This document shows, piece by piece, positions 17,178 through 24,947 of a stretch of 64,000 nucleotides of DNA. The DNA is from Chitinophaga pinensis (GTDB taxonomy: Bacteria > Bacteroidota > Bacteroidia > Chitinophagales > Chitinophagaceae). The DNA lies in contig NZ_VOHS01000008.1 in NCBI RefSeq assembly GCF_007896845.1, positions 62,001 through 126,000 of the forward strand. Reading direction: 5' to 3'. The translations under genes and the position numbers were made by a program. How positions within the stretch are numbered: position 1 is the stretch's first letter; each line of letters starts with the position of its first letter. The notes under the pieces were generated by a model. That model saw only the letters and a program-made list of their open reading frames with translations, searched no databases and was not told where the DNA came from.

Positions 17178-17218
17178 AAAAAAGCCCGCCCTTGCTTTTA
17201 TACAAGGGCGGGCTTTTT
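17178..17218. terminator. Bidirectional-looking terminator after greA
   Basis: AAAGCCCGCCCTTG/CAAGGGCGGGCTTT, a 14-bp perfect stem with an 8-nt loop and runs of A and T on both flanks. On the minus strand it ends greA. Confidence 0.9.
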
Positions 17219-17235
17219 ATGTAAAAAACGCTTAA

Positions 17236-17709
17236 TTATATAGTGATGTTCTCGATCTTGAACTTCAGACTGCCATTAGGTGCATGCACATCAGCAATCT
17301 CACCCACTGCCTTTCCCAACAATCCTTTACCAATAGGAGATGTCACAGAGATCTTATTCAGCTTCAGATCAGCTTCCTTCTCTGAAACGAGCTGGTAGGT
17401 AAACGTCTTCTTATTAGCCATATTTGTAATAGTTACCTTACACAATATGGATACTTTAGAGGTATCAATAGAATCAGCTTCCACTATTCTTGCTGTTGCA
17501 ATAGCGCTCTCCAGTATGGCCACTTTTGCTTCGTGCATACCCTGGGCTTCCTTTGCAGCATCATATTCAGCATTTTCTTTGAGGTCACCTTTTTCCCTTG
17601 CTTCCGCAATGGCCCTGGCTATTTCTGCGCGGCCCTTGGTTTTCAGGAAACTGAGTTCCTCACGCATCTGGTCAAGGGTCTCTTTGGTAACGTAGTTTAT
17701 ACCAGACAT
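17236..17709 (-). CDS. greA: Transcription elongation factor GreA
   Basis: 157 residues, the normal GreA size. It binds the RNA polymerase secondary channel and stimulates cleavage of backtracked RNA. The coiled-coil finger with the acidic tip is at about residues 30-55 (AREKGDLKENAEYDAAKEAQ). The C-terminal domain has VSEKEADLKLNKISVTSPIG and GKAVGEIADVHAPNG. The promoter box at 17785-17792 and a terminator-like hairpin inside the leader (17733-17768) suggest attenuation. Confidence 0.96.
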   Translation of the reverse strand: MSGINYVTKETLDQMREELSFLKTKGRAEIARAIAEAREKGDLKENAEYDAAKEAQGMHEAKVAILESAIATARIVEADSIDTSKVSILCKVTITNMANKKTFTYQLVSEKEADLKLNKISVTSPIGKGLLGKAVGEIADVHAPNGSLKFKIENITI

Positions 17710-17732
17710 AACGTTATGTTTTAGAATAAAGA

Positions 17733-17768
17733 AAAAAAATCAACGCCTCCGTTCGCACAGAAGCGTTG
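17733..17768 (-). terminator. Terminator-like hairpin in the greA leader
   Basis: On the minus strand CAACGCTTCT pairs with GGAGGCGTTG (10 bp including two G-U pairs) around an 8-nt loop, then ATTTTTTTT. It lies between the -7 box (17785-17792) and the greA ATG (17709), so it would be transcribed as the first ~50 bases of the mRNA. It could also end transcripts of the upstream dehydrogenase gene. Confidence 0.65.
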
Positions 17769-17784
17769 CAAGATTGGTATACCG

Positions 17785-17792
17785 CAAATATA
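17785..17792 (-). promoter_or_regulatory. greA -7 promoter box
   Basis: On the minus strand TATATTTG, an exact TAnnTTTG match, 75 bases before the greA ATG. Confidence 0.6.
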
Positions 17793-17881
17793 ATATTTTT
17801 TACATCACCTCGCCGATTTCATGACATAAATATTGTCATATATACGGTATTTATAATAGAAGAGCCGGGCTGCTCCTCTTG

Positions 17882-18811
17882 CTAAATAATGTGTAATTTC
17901 TCCAGTACGATCCTCGCCATTTTGATACTGGCCTCATGGGAATAACCTCCGATATGTGGCGTCATTACTACATTTGGCATATGTAACAGTTTTTCAAACT
18001 GTACCTTTTCTGCTGCACTGTAAGTAGCAAGTTTTTCATTTTCCAGTACATCCAGACACGCGCCTGCAATTGTACCTTGGTCCAGCGCTGCAACAATGTC
18101 AGGTGTATTTACAATCTTCCCTCTTGCCGCATTGATAAAACGGATCGGCTTTTTAAAGGATGCAAAGAAAGCGGCATTCGCCAGATGATGTGTCTCGTCA
18201 GTCAATGGCAGGTGAACACTCACCACATCTGCTTTTTCATACAGCTCTTCCATTGTTGCTTCCTTCACATATTCATCGCTGAAGCCGGTCTTATATTTAT
18301 CATATGCCAGGATCTCCACATCAAAACCTCTGAGTTTGCGGGCAAAAGCACCACCGGTATTACCATAACCAATAATACCTACCGTTCTGCCACCGAGCTC
18401 AGTAGCCCTGTTGCCATCACGTTCCCAGATACCTTCACGTAACTCCAGGTTGCTCTTCAGAATATTGTTCATCAGCACCAGCAACATACCTACCGCCTGC
18501 TCTCCTACCGTGTCTCTGTTACCTTCCGGACTGCTTACACAACGGATGCCTTTGCTTTCCGCATAGTGTACGTCTATCAGCTCCATACCACTTCCCAGTC
18601 TGCCAATCCACTCCAGATGCCCGGCGCGGTCCAGCATACCCTTATCCACCTTAATTCTCGTAGTCACAATCATACCGGTACATTCCGGGATAGCGGCCAC
18701 TACTTCATCATATGTAATAGACGGCTGGTAATTAACTTCGAATCCTTTTTCCTCCAGCTTGTGAATCAAATAATTATGCACCTTAGCGGTGATCAATACT
18801 TTCCTGCTCAT
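17882..18811 (-). CDS. D-2-hydroxyacid dehydrogenase (phosphoglycerate/erythronate-4-phosphate dehydrogenase-like)
   Basis: 309 residues of the NAD-dependent D-isomer 2-hydroxyacid dehydrogenase family. Rossmann motif GIIGYGNTGGAFARKL at about 143-158; catalytic arginine in INAARGKI, glutamate in DVLENE and histidine in MTPHIGGYS. There is no C-terminal ACT domain, so it is a short form. Its start overlaps the rsmA stop by 4 bases, and divergent pdxA lies just beyond rsmA. That neighbourhood makes erythronate-4-phosphate dehydrogenase (the PdxB step of PLP synthesis) a reasonable alternative to 3-phosphoglycerate dehydrogenase; sequence alone does not decide. Confidence 0.88.
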   Translation of the reverse strand: MSRKVLITAKVHNYLIHKLEEKGFEVNYQPSITYDEVVAAIPECTGMIVTTRIKVDKGMLDRAGHLEWIGRLGSGMELIDVHYAESKGIRCVSSPEGNRDTVGEQAVGMLLVLMNNILKSNLELREGIWERDGNRATELGGRTVGIIGYGNTGGAFARKLRGFDVEILAYDKYKTGFSDEYVKEATMEELYEKADVVSVHLPLTDETHHLANAAFFASFKKPIRFINAARGKIVNTPDIVAALDQGTIAGACLDVLENEKLATYSAAEKVQFEKLLHMPNVVMTPHIGGYSHEASIKMARIVLEKLHII

Positions 18812-19557
18812 AACATCTTATGGGATAATGCTGCAAAATCAGCCACACTCAACTCTTCAGCTCTTTTGTTGAAAATACTGTCCTGCAGAACTTCTTTAGC
18901 AAATAAACCCTTTAACGGATTACGGAGCTGCTTGCGCCTCTGTCCGAAAGCCGTTTTTACCAATACAAAAAACTTACGTTCACTGGCAATATCATACGAC
19001 GTTTCCAGTCTGTCCAGCCGGATAACGGCAGACTTGACCTTCGGCGGCGGATTAAAACAGTTCTCATGCACTTCAAACAGGTATTCCACCTTGTAGAATG
19101 CCTGTATCAGCACGCTCAGGATACCATACTCCTTCCCTTTTGTAGCTGCAATACGCAATGCTACTTCCTTCTGGAACATACCTACCACGGATGGTACCTG
19201 CTGGCGCCATTCCAGCACGCGGAACATGATCTGCGAAGAAATGTTATAAGGGAAGTTACCGATCATATTGAACTCGCCCTGAAAGGGAACAGGGGTATCG
19301 AGAATACTTTCATTGATGATCTTGCCCTGGATATCGGGGTATGTCTTTTCCAGGTACTGTACCTTTTCAGTGTCCAGCTCTACAGCCTTGAAGTGAACAT
19401 CCGGTATCTGTAGCAGGTATTTGGTGATGGCGCCCGCTCCGGGGCCCACTTCGACTATCTGCTGACCGGGATTTACCGGTAATGCCTCCACAATCTTCCT
19501 GCAGATGTTCTCATCCTTCAGGAAATGCTGTCCCAGCGATTTTTTGAGTGTATACAT
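18808..19557 (-). CDS. rsmA: 16S rRNA (adenine(1518)/(1519)-N6)-dimethyltransferase
   Basis: 249 residues. Dimethylates the two adjacent adenines of the 16S rRNA 3'-terminal helix using SAM. N-terminal KKSLGQHFLKDENI is the family signature; SAM motif VEVGPGAGAITKYLL near 35-49; catalytic NFPYNISSQIMFR near 103-115; FNPPPKVKSAVIRLD in the C-terminal part. The lone promoter box just upstream (19568-19575) drives rsmA plus the overlapping dehydrogenase. rsmA next to pdxA also occurs in enterobacteria, there co-directional, here divergent. Confidence 0.96.
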   Translation of the reverse strand: MYTLKKSLGQHFLKDENICRKIVEALPVNPGQQIVEVGPGAGAITKYLLQIPDVHFKAVELDTEKVQYLEKTYPDIQGKIINESILDTPVPFQGEFNMIGNFPYNISSQIMFRVLEWRQQVPSVVGMFQKEVALRIAATKGKEYGILSVLIQAFYKVEYLFEVHENCFNPPPKVKSAVIRLDRLETSYDIASERKFFVLVKTAFGQRRKQLRNPLKGLFAKEVLQDSIFNKRAEELSVADFAALSHKML

Positions 19558-19567
19558 GATTAGCCTG

Positions 19568-19575
19568 CAAAATTA
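19568..19575 (-). promoter_or_regulatory. rsmA -7 promoter box
   Basis: On the minus strand TAATTTTG fits TAnnTTTG, 10 bases before the rsmA ATG, implying a very short leader. Confidence 0.5.
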
Positions 19576-19642
19576 AGGAAAACTTAGCAGCAAAGCTGCA
19601 AGATAGAGCGGGTATGCCTGTACAGCTCCCGGCTAATATTCT

Positions 19643-19650
19643 TATATTTG
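19643..19650 (+). promoter_or_regulatory. pdxA -7 promoter box
   Basis: TATATTTG, an exact match to TAnnTTTG, 20 bases before the ATG at 19671. It lies downstream of the alternative ATG at 19614 and so supports the later start. Confidence 0.6.
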
Positions 19651-19670
19651 CCCATTATTCTCAAATTAGC

Positions 19671-20735
19671 ATGAGTAGCAACACCCATACAAATAAACCG
19701 GTTATCGGCATTACAGTTGGCGATATCAACAGCATAGGCACAGAGCTTATCATCAAAACCTTTGCTGACGCCAGAATGCTTGAGTTCTGCACGCCGGTGA
19801 TATTTGCTTCCAATAAAACCATCAACTTCTACAGGAAGCTGATGAACGAAAATAACTTCAACTACCAGAGCGTGAAAGAATTCGCCCGCCTGAACCACAA
19901 ACAGGTGAACGTCTTCAACTGCTGGGAAGAAGAAGTACAGATCACTCCCGGCGTACTCAACGAAGTTGGCGGTAAATATGCTGCCCGCTCCCTGTCAGTG
20001 GCAATCGAGTGTCTGAAAGAAGGACACATTCAGGGTCTGATCACCGCTCCTATTCACAAAAAGAATATTCAGGGCGAGCAGTTCAACTACACGGGTCATA
20101 CACCTTACCTCCGTGACGCCTTCGACGCAAAAGACGTCCTGATGTTCATGACGGCCGACAACATGAGAGTGGGTCTGCTGACTGAACACGTGCCTGTTGC
20201 AGAGATCTCCAAATATGTAAAGAAGGATAACATTCTGGCGAAACTCCAGATGATGGAGGATAGTCTGATCAAAGACTTCGGTATCGACAGTCCCCGTATC
20301 GCTGTACTGGGCCTTAACCCACATGCTGGTGATGATGGTCTGATCGGTCAGGAAGAGATCACAGAGATCATTCCTGCTATCAAACACGCCAAAAATAATG
20401 GTCTGCTGTGTTTCGGCCCATATAGTGCTGACGCCTTCTTCGCACGCAATATGCATGAGCAGTTTGACGGCGTACTGGCGATGTATCACGATCAGGGCCT
20501 GATCCCTTTCAAATCACTGGCAACCGGAAATGGTATCAATTATACCGCCGGCCTTCCGATCGTACGTACCTCTCCTGATCATGGTACTGCATTCGACATT
20601 GCCGGTAAAAACCTGGCTGATCACAACTCTTTCCGTCAGGCCATTTTCACCTGTCTGGATATCCTCGAAAAGAGAGAAACATATGCGGAAAACACCCGTA
20701 ATCCGCTGAAAAAGATCGAACTGGCTTCCGAATAG
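19671..20735 (+). CDS. pdxA: 4-hydroxythreonine-4-phosphate dehydrogenase
   Basis: 354 residues from the ATG at 19671. PdxA oxidises 4-phosphohydroxy-L-threonine in the DXP-dependent route to pyridoxal phosphate. N-terminal KPVIGITVGDINSIGTELI; metal-binding histidines in TAPIHKKNIQ, in MYHDQGLIPFK and in the C-terminal RTSPDHGTAFDIAGK stretch, all in family order. An upstream in-frame ATG (19614) would precede the promoter box and is rejected. Single gene, divergent from rsmA, ended by a strong hairpin at 20752. Confidence 0.95.
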   Translation: MSSNTHTNKPVIGITVGDINSIGTELIIKTFADARMLEFCTPVIFASNKTINFYRKLMNENNFNYQSVKEFARLNHKQVNVFNCWEEEVQITPGVLNEVGGKYAARSLSVAIECLKEGHIQGLITAPIHKKNIQGEQFNYTGHTPYLRDAFDAKDVLMFMTADNMRVGLLTEHVPVAEISKYVKKDNILAKLQMMEDSLIKDFGIDSPRIAVLGLNPHAGDDGLIGQEEITEIIPAIKHAKNNGLLCFGPYSADAFFARNMHEQFDGVLAMYHDQGLIPFKSLATGNGINYTAGLPIVRTSPDHGTAFDIAGKNLADHNSFRQAIFTCLDILEKRETYAENTRNPLKKIELASE

Positions 20736-20751
20736 GAAAGTCTGTACATAA

Positions 20752-20795
20752 AAAGAGAAAGGGAGTCCGCCGTATGGCAGACTCCCTTTCTCTTT
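20752..20795. terminator. Bidirectional terminator between pdxA and the methyltransferase gene
   Basis: AAAGAGAAAGGGAGTC/GACTCCCTTTCTCTTT, 16 bp perfect, with an additional small GCC/GGC stem inside the loop. It sits between two convergent stop codons. Confidence 0.88.
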
Positions 20796-20805
20796 ATCAT
20801 CATAT

Positions 20806-21732
20806 CTATATATGAAAGGATATAATTTCCAGCATTCCTTTCCGTGCGCCCTTATACACCCGGTTCTGGCCATTCAGGGCCAGTTCTGCCGCCTGCATAT
20901 CATAGACTTCAATCAGGTCGGCATCCAGCAATGATAACAGGTTCAGGATCTTTTTCCGGCTGAATTGCTGTAGACGGCTACCTATATAACTTTCCATCGT
21001 GTCCAGCATTTCTGTTGCCTTGGATACCGATCCTACCGGCAATCCTTCTGCATATTCCATGTAATCCATGATCACCGCATTCTGTTTGGTGTTACCCGTG
21101 AAATTGCGCATGATACTCAGGAACTGCTCTTCCGAGATATAGTGCATAATGCCTTCAAAGATGATCAGGGCCGGCTGCTGTGGATCATATCCTGCATCCA
21201 CCAACGTGCGCATCAGTTGTGCTGTATTATTGATATCAGCCTGTAAGGTATGGAGTCTTTCATCGTTGAAATGAATCGCAGCATAGATTTCCTGCTTCTC
21301 CCGCATATTGGCGCTGTCCAGCTCATAGATAGCAAGATCGTGATTCGGAAAATACTCTGTGATCTGTAAACCAAGCGGATCGAGTCCGGCAGCCAGAATA
21401 CAGATTTGCGGCCGCGGATGTTGCGTCATGAGTTGTCTGATAATCTGTCGGATGATTCTTTTTCTGATCAACAATGCCTCTCTGAATAACGGCGTGATCC
21501 TGCTCAGCTCATCCGCCAAACCTTTTACCTGGCTAAAATCAATGTGAGACAAATACGCTTTTCCCAGGCCTTCTTCATACAAACTTTTGACATAGGTCAA
21601 TACCAACGCTGAAGTGGAAGCCACGCTCAGCTTATTCACACCAGTTTTCATGGAATTTACATTTTCAAGGTTAACAGATGACAGGGCTAGTTTGTTAACG
21701 TGTTTTTTAAAGTTACTACGGAGGACTGACAT
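20806..21732 (-). CDS. Class I SAM-dependent methyltransferase, LCM (PF04072-like) family
   Basis: 308 residues. The SAM-binding strand and loop QICILAAGLDPLGLQI near 108-123, YELDSANMREKQE, and IFEGIMHYISEEQ near 190 are the pattern of the leucine carboxyl methyltransferase-like family (including TIGR00027 proteins). Enzymes of this group O-methylate diverse small molecules or carboxylates; the substrate cannot be inferred. It stands alone, converging on pdxA, and I see no good promoter box in the 120 bases upstream. Confidence 0.85.
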   Translation of the reverse strand: MSVLRSNFKKHVNKLALSSVNLENVNSMKTGVNKLSVASTSALVLTYVKSLYEEGLGKAYLSHIDFSQVKGLADELSRITPLFREALLIRKRIIRQIIRQLMTQHPRPQICILAAGLDPLGLQITEYFPNHDLAIYELDSANMREKQEIYAAIHFNDERLHTLQADINNTAQLMRTLVDAGYDPQQPALIIFEGIMHYISEEQFLSIMRNFTGNTKQNAVIMDYMEYAEGLPVGSVSKATEMLDTMESYIGSRLQQFSRKKILNLLSLLDADLIEVYDMQAAELALNGQNRVYKGARKGMLEIISFHI

Positions 21733-21853
21733 CGCCTTGCAGGCGGTATTGTGTAACAGTCCGACGATATTAAGTCAATCAGGAGTATCCATCAGGAATC
21801 AGAAGTTGATGCGTAATAGCGTTTAACGTAAAGTACAGGCTTGCTGATACAAT

Positions 21854-21889
21854 AAAAAAGGTCCGGACTGCTGATATCGTCCGGACCTT
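21854..21889 (-). terminator. Terminator after the TonB receptor unit
   Basis: AAGGTCCGGAC/GTCCGGACCTT, 11-bp perfect stem, 10-nt loop, followed on the minus strand by TTTTATTG, just past the stop of the gene at 21916. Confidence 0.88.
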
Positions 21890-21915
21890 GAAAAGGAAAT
21901 TCCTGATTGCTGATT

Positions 21916-22563
21916 CTACTTAATCTGTGCTAACAAACCTTTTGTATAAGCCTCGCCCCAATGCGGAGCAATGCCACTTGCCGGTTTGAAAGAACTGAAT
22001 TTCTGCAATGCTACTTCAAACTTCTTCTTTGCTTCCGTTTTGCTTCCGCCAAACTGCTCCGGTGTGTAAAATAAAGCCTGTCCCTGCAGCATGTATACTC
22101 TTGGATTCTCCTGATTGATCTGGTTAGCCTGTACCAGCAGGTTAGCGGATTCCATGCCGTATTTCATACCTCTGTTCATCGGGTCTACACGGATACGGGA
22201 AGTAGCAATCAGTGATTTTATACAGTTGATCTCATCATTTTTAGGGCTGATAGCATCTGCCTGTTCGATGTTCACCGCTGCTTTGTCAGCCAGGTCATCT
22301 ACCTTATCGTTGTCTTTCTGCATAAATGTGCTCATCACATAGCAATAGCCGGCATAATAGAACGGCAGCCATTGTGATTTTTCAGCAGCACCGATACGCT
22401 CAAATGTATTGGCAATTTCAAGTAATCTGTCAGGGGTAAAGTTGGTAGAATCATCCAGCATTGCAACCTGTTTAGTCATTGCGCCTTCATACTGTGCGCT
22501 TTGTGCCATGGAGGCAGATGCCAGACCAACTAACAGACAAATGGAAAATAAGATACGCTTCAT
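21916..22563 (-). CDS. Secreted TPR-like protein, partner of the TonB receptor
   Basis: 215 residues with signal peptide MKRILFSICLLVGLASASMAQ. The rest is helical and resembles a short tetratricopeptide array: LPFYYAGYCYVMSTFMQ, INCIKSLIATSRI and PRVYMLQGQALFY are A/B-helix-like, with KAAVNIEQADAISPKN between. I recognise no named family. It starts 50 bases after the TonB-dependent receptor stops and shares its terminator, so it probably acts with that receptor in the periplasm. Confidence 0.8.
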   Translation of the reverse strand: MKRILFSICLLVGLASASMAQSAQYEGAMTKQVAMLDDSTNFTPDRLLEIANTFERIGAAEKSQWLPFYYAGYCYVMSTFMQKDNDKVDDLADKAAVNIEQADAISPKNDEINCIKSLIATSRIRVDPMNRGMKYGMESANLLVQANQINQENPRVYMLQGQALFYTPEQFGGSKTEAKKKFEVALQKFSSFKPASGIAPHWGEAYTKGLLAQIK

Positions 22564-22613
22564 TGTAAGTGGTTTAAAAGTTAAAAGTGTTTATATAGTG
22601 GTTTTAGAATGGG

Positions 22614-24764
22614 CTACATGTTATTGATCACATCCTGTCTTCTGTCAATACCGAAGTTCATGAACATACCGAGATAAATGAATCGTGGCATATTCGGAAC
22701 GATCTCCTGTCTGCGCAGTTTATCGGTTGAATAGCGGTAACCATATACCTGTTTGATATTAGGTGCATTGGATACTGACAGGACGAAGATGGTAAATGCT
22801 TTACGGATGGAAGTCAGGTAACTGGCACTTAGTCCGACAGAGTTATAAGTCATCGTTTTTTCTGACATAAACTTGCTTTCCGGCAGATTCGGATTATAAT
22901 ATGGTCTGCCTGTGGAGAAGCTGTACGTCACACCCAGATTCGTAGTAATAGCCGGAATGTAATACTTATACACCACGCTGACTGTATGTTTTGCTGCGAA
23001 ATCAGGTTGTACTTCAAATGGATAATTCAGGTAATTACGTTTGGTATCCAGATAAGAATAAGAGATCCAGTAATCAGTATTTTTAAAGGTCTTTTTATCA
23101 CGCCAGAACACTTCAATACCTTTTGCATAACCTGTACCTGTGGTGCTGGTATCCATACCGGTTTTAACCAGATCATGATACTTTTTGTAGAATGCTTCCA
23201 CACGCAGTGTATAGTTCTTTGCTACGAGCTGGTAACTGGCGATGTAGTGTGTAGCCTTTGTGAATCCGAGATCATTTTTAAAGCGCAGGTACTGCTGTTC
23301 TGGTTTCTGATAGAAGTCGCCATAAGCTACCGATATCTGACTATTGCCTGTCAGTCTGTAAGCCAGTGAGGCGCGTGGTGCGAAATTCGCTTTTGCCAGT
23401 ATGGAAGTATATTCGGCTCTTCCTCCTACACGGCCTACCAGTCTTGGCGTCAGATAGATATCACTCTCCACGAATCCTGCTGTATAATTATCTACATAGT
23501 TGGCCTGCCATCCACCGAAGTTTGATTTCTCCACACCATACTGGTATTCTCCACCAAAGCGCAGCACTGAATACTGTCCAAAACCTTTAGTCAGCACCAG
23601 ACGTGTCTGGGTAAGCTGTGATACGTTTTTACCATGTAAAGGATTGGATTTCTTCAGGGTATCCAGGTTCAGGTCGTCTGCGTTGGAGCTGAAAGAGAAA
23701 CCGGCATTCAGTTTCCAGTCATGTCCCAGACTCTCCTTATAGGTCAGGTTGGTGTAGACATTTTTATTTTTCAGTTCAAAGAGTTCATCAAAACCGGGAT
23801 ACTCAAGGCTGGGACGGATGGTTCCCATATTCGTCTGGTTATAATATCCATAGAATTTGATCATACCCGTAGAGGAGGTTTTTCTGCGGAAGTTGGCAGA
23901 AGTACCGATGATCTCCGGGTCTTTGCTGAAGGCATATTTAGGCTTTACCACACCGAGGTAAGGGCCGAGGTTTGTATAGTCGGCTTCAACACCGTAGGAT
24001 CCTTTTTTATCTTTCATGAGTTCTTCCAGTCCGCCACTGACACCAATAACGGACGCACCCAGTGTATAAGAAGAACGTTGTGGCAGGTCAGTTGATTCGA
24101 GGATCAATGCGGAGGACAATCCCTGACCGTATTGGGCGGAATAACCACCGCTGCTGAAAGTGGTTCCTTTAAACAGGAAGGGAGAAAAACGTCCTCTTCC
24201 CGGCTGGTCGGGCAATCCTGAAAAGAAAGGGTTACGCACCATCATTCCATCTATAAAAGTTTGTGTTTCGTAACCGGTACCACCACGTACGAACAGGCCT
24301 TCTCTGTCATTTGTCTGCTGTGTACCCGGCAGTGTTTTCAATGCATTCACGATATCTGCGCCGGCGCCGGCAGTGGTCACGATATCCAGTGGTTTCAGGA
24401 CGGTAGTTTTGCCTTCATCGCTGGCTTCAAAGCTACCTGCGCTGATGGTGACTACTTTCAGATCATTCACATTATTTCTCATGACGATATTGATCTCCTG
24501 TGGACCGGTGATGAAGATCTTCTGTTCCTGACTGGTAAATCCGAGCAGGGTGGCAGTGATATATTGTGTTCCTTTTGCGTCGGTGGTAAAAGAGTATGAA
24601 CCGTCTGCTCCGCTGGTAGCTCCGTCGTAAGAGTCTTTGATAGAAATATTTACCCCTTGTAGCGGGCGTTTTTTACTATCAGTGATCTTACCGGAAATCC
24701 GTTGCTGTCCCATCATACAGATTGGTAAGAGCATTGCGAACAGAATCAGGTTTAAGTGTTTCAT
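22614..24764 (-). CDS. TonB-dependent outer-membrane receptor
   Basis: 716 residues from the ATG at 24764, which starts a signal peptide (MKHLNLILFAMLLPICMMGQ); the longer frame to 24815 runs into the promoter. Order: carboxypeptidase-regulatory-like domain (about 23-105, SGKITDSKKRPLQGVNISIK), plug (about 120-230, containing GLFVRGGTGYETQTFIDGMM), then a 22-strand-type barrel ending in FMNFGIDRRQDVINNM. There is no SusD-like partner; the only neighbour in the operon is a small secreted TPR-like protein, so the ligand is more likely a small molecule or metal complex than a glycan (inference). Confidence 0.92.
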   Translation of the reverse strand: MKHLNLILFAMLLPICMMGQQRISGKITDSKKRPLQGVNISIKDSYDGATSGADGSYSFTTDAKGTQYITATLLGFTSQEQKIFITGPQEINIVMRNNVNDLKVVTISAGSFEASDEGKTTVLKPLDIVTTAGAGADIVNALKTLPGTQQTNDREGLFVRGGTGYETQTFIDGMMVRNPFFSGLPDQPGRGRFSPFLFKGTTFSSGGYSAQYGQGLSSALILESTDLPQRSSYTLGASVIGVSGGLEELMKDKKGSYGVEADYTNLGPYLGVVKPKYAFSKDPEIIGTSANFRRKTSSTGMIKFYGYYNQTNMGTIRPSLEYPGFDELFELKNKNVYTNLTYKESLGHDWKLNAGFSFSSNADDLNLDTLKKSNPLHGKNVSQLTQTRLVLTKGFGQYSVLRFGGEYQYGVEKSNFGGWQANYVDNYTAGFVESDIYLTPRLVGRVGGRAEYTSILAKANFAPRASLAYRLTGNSQISVAYGDFYQKPEQQYLRFKNDLGFTKATHYIASYQLVAKNYTLRVEAFYKKYHDLVKTGMDTSTTGTGYAKGIEVFWRDKKTFKNTDYWISYSYLDTKRNYLNYPFEVQPDFAAKHTVSVVYKYYIPAITTNLGVTYSFSTGRPYYNPNLPESKFMSEKTMTYNSVGLSASYLTSIRKAFTIFVLSVSNAPNIKQVYGYRYSTDKLRRQEIVPNMPRFIYLGMFMNFGIDRRQDVINNM

Positions 24765-24784
24765 GGGGGAGTGTGAATTTTTAA

Positions 24785-24815
24785 CAAAACTAACTGGGCT
24801 GCCGTCCCTTTTCAA
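24785..24815 (-). promoter_or_regulatory. TonB receptor promoter
   Basis: On the minus strand TTG (24813-24815), 20 bases, then TAGTTTTG (24785-24792), matching TTG-N17-23-TAnnTTTG; the ATG is 20 bases further on. Confidence 0.7.
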
Positions 24816-24896
24816 TCCATAAAAGGCAAAGGGAGGGAATAATATCGGTAAAAACAGGGGAATTGTCGGTAGGAATAGCGCGTAAAGATAGGAAAT

Positions 24897-24927
24897 AAAA
24901 AAGCCCGCCGGTAAAACCGGCGGGCTT
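24897..24927 (-). terminator. Terminator of the ATP synthase operon
   Basis: AAGCCCGCCGG/CCGGCGGGCTT, 11-bp perfect stem with a 5-nt loop, followed on the minus strand by TTTTATTTCC, 20 bases after the atpA stop. Confidence 0.92.
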
Positions 24928-24947
24928 GATAAAAAGATGTATGCTGA

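Noticed and set aside
22614..24764. SusC/SusD polysaccharide utilisation locus
   Set aside because: The receptor is short for SusC, no SusD-like gene and no glycoside hydrolases are nearby.
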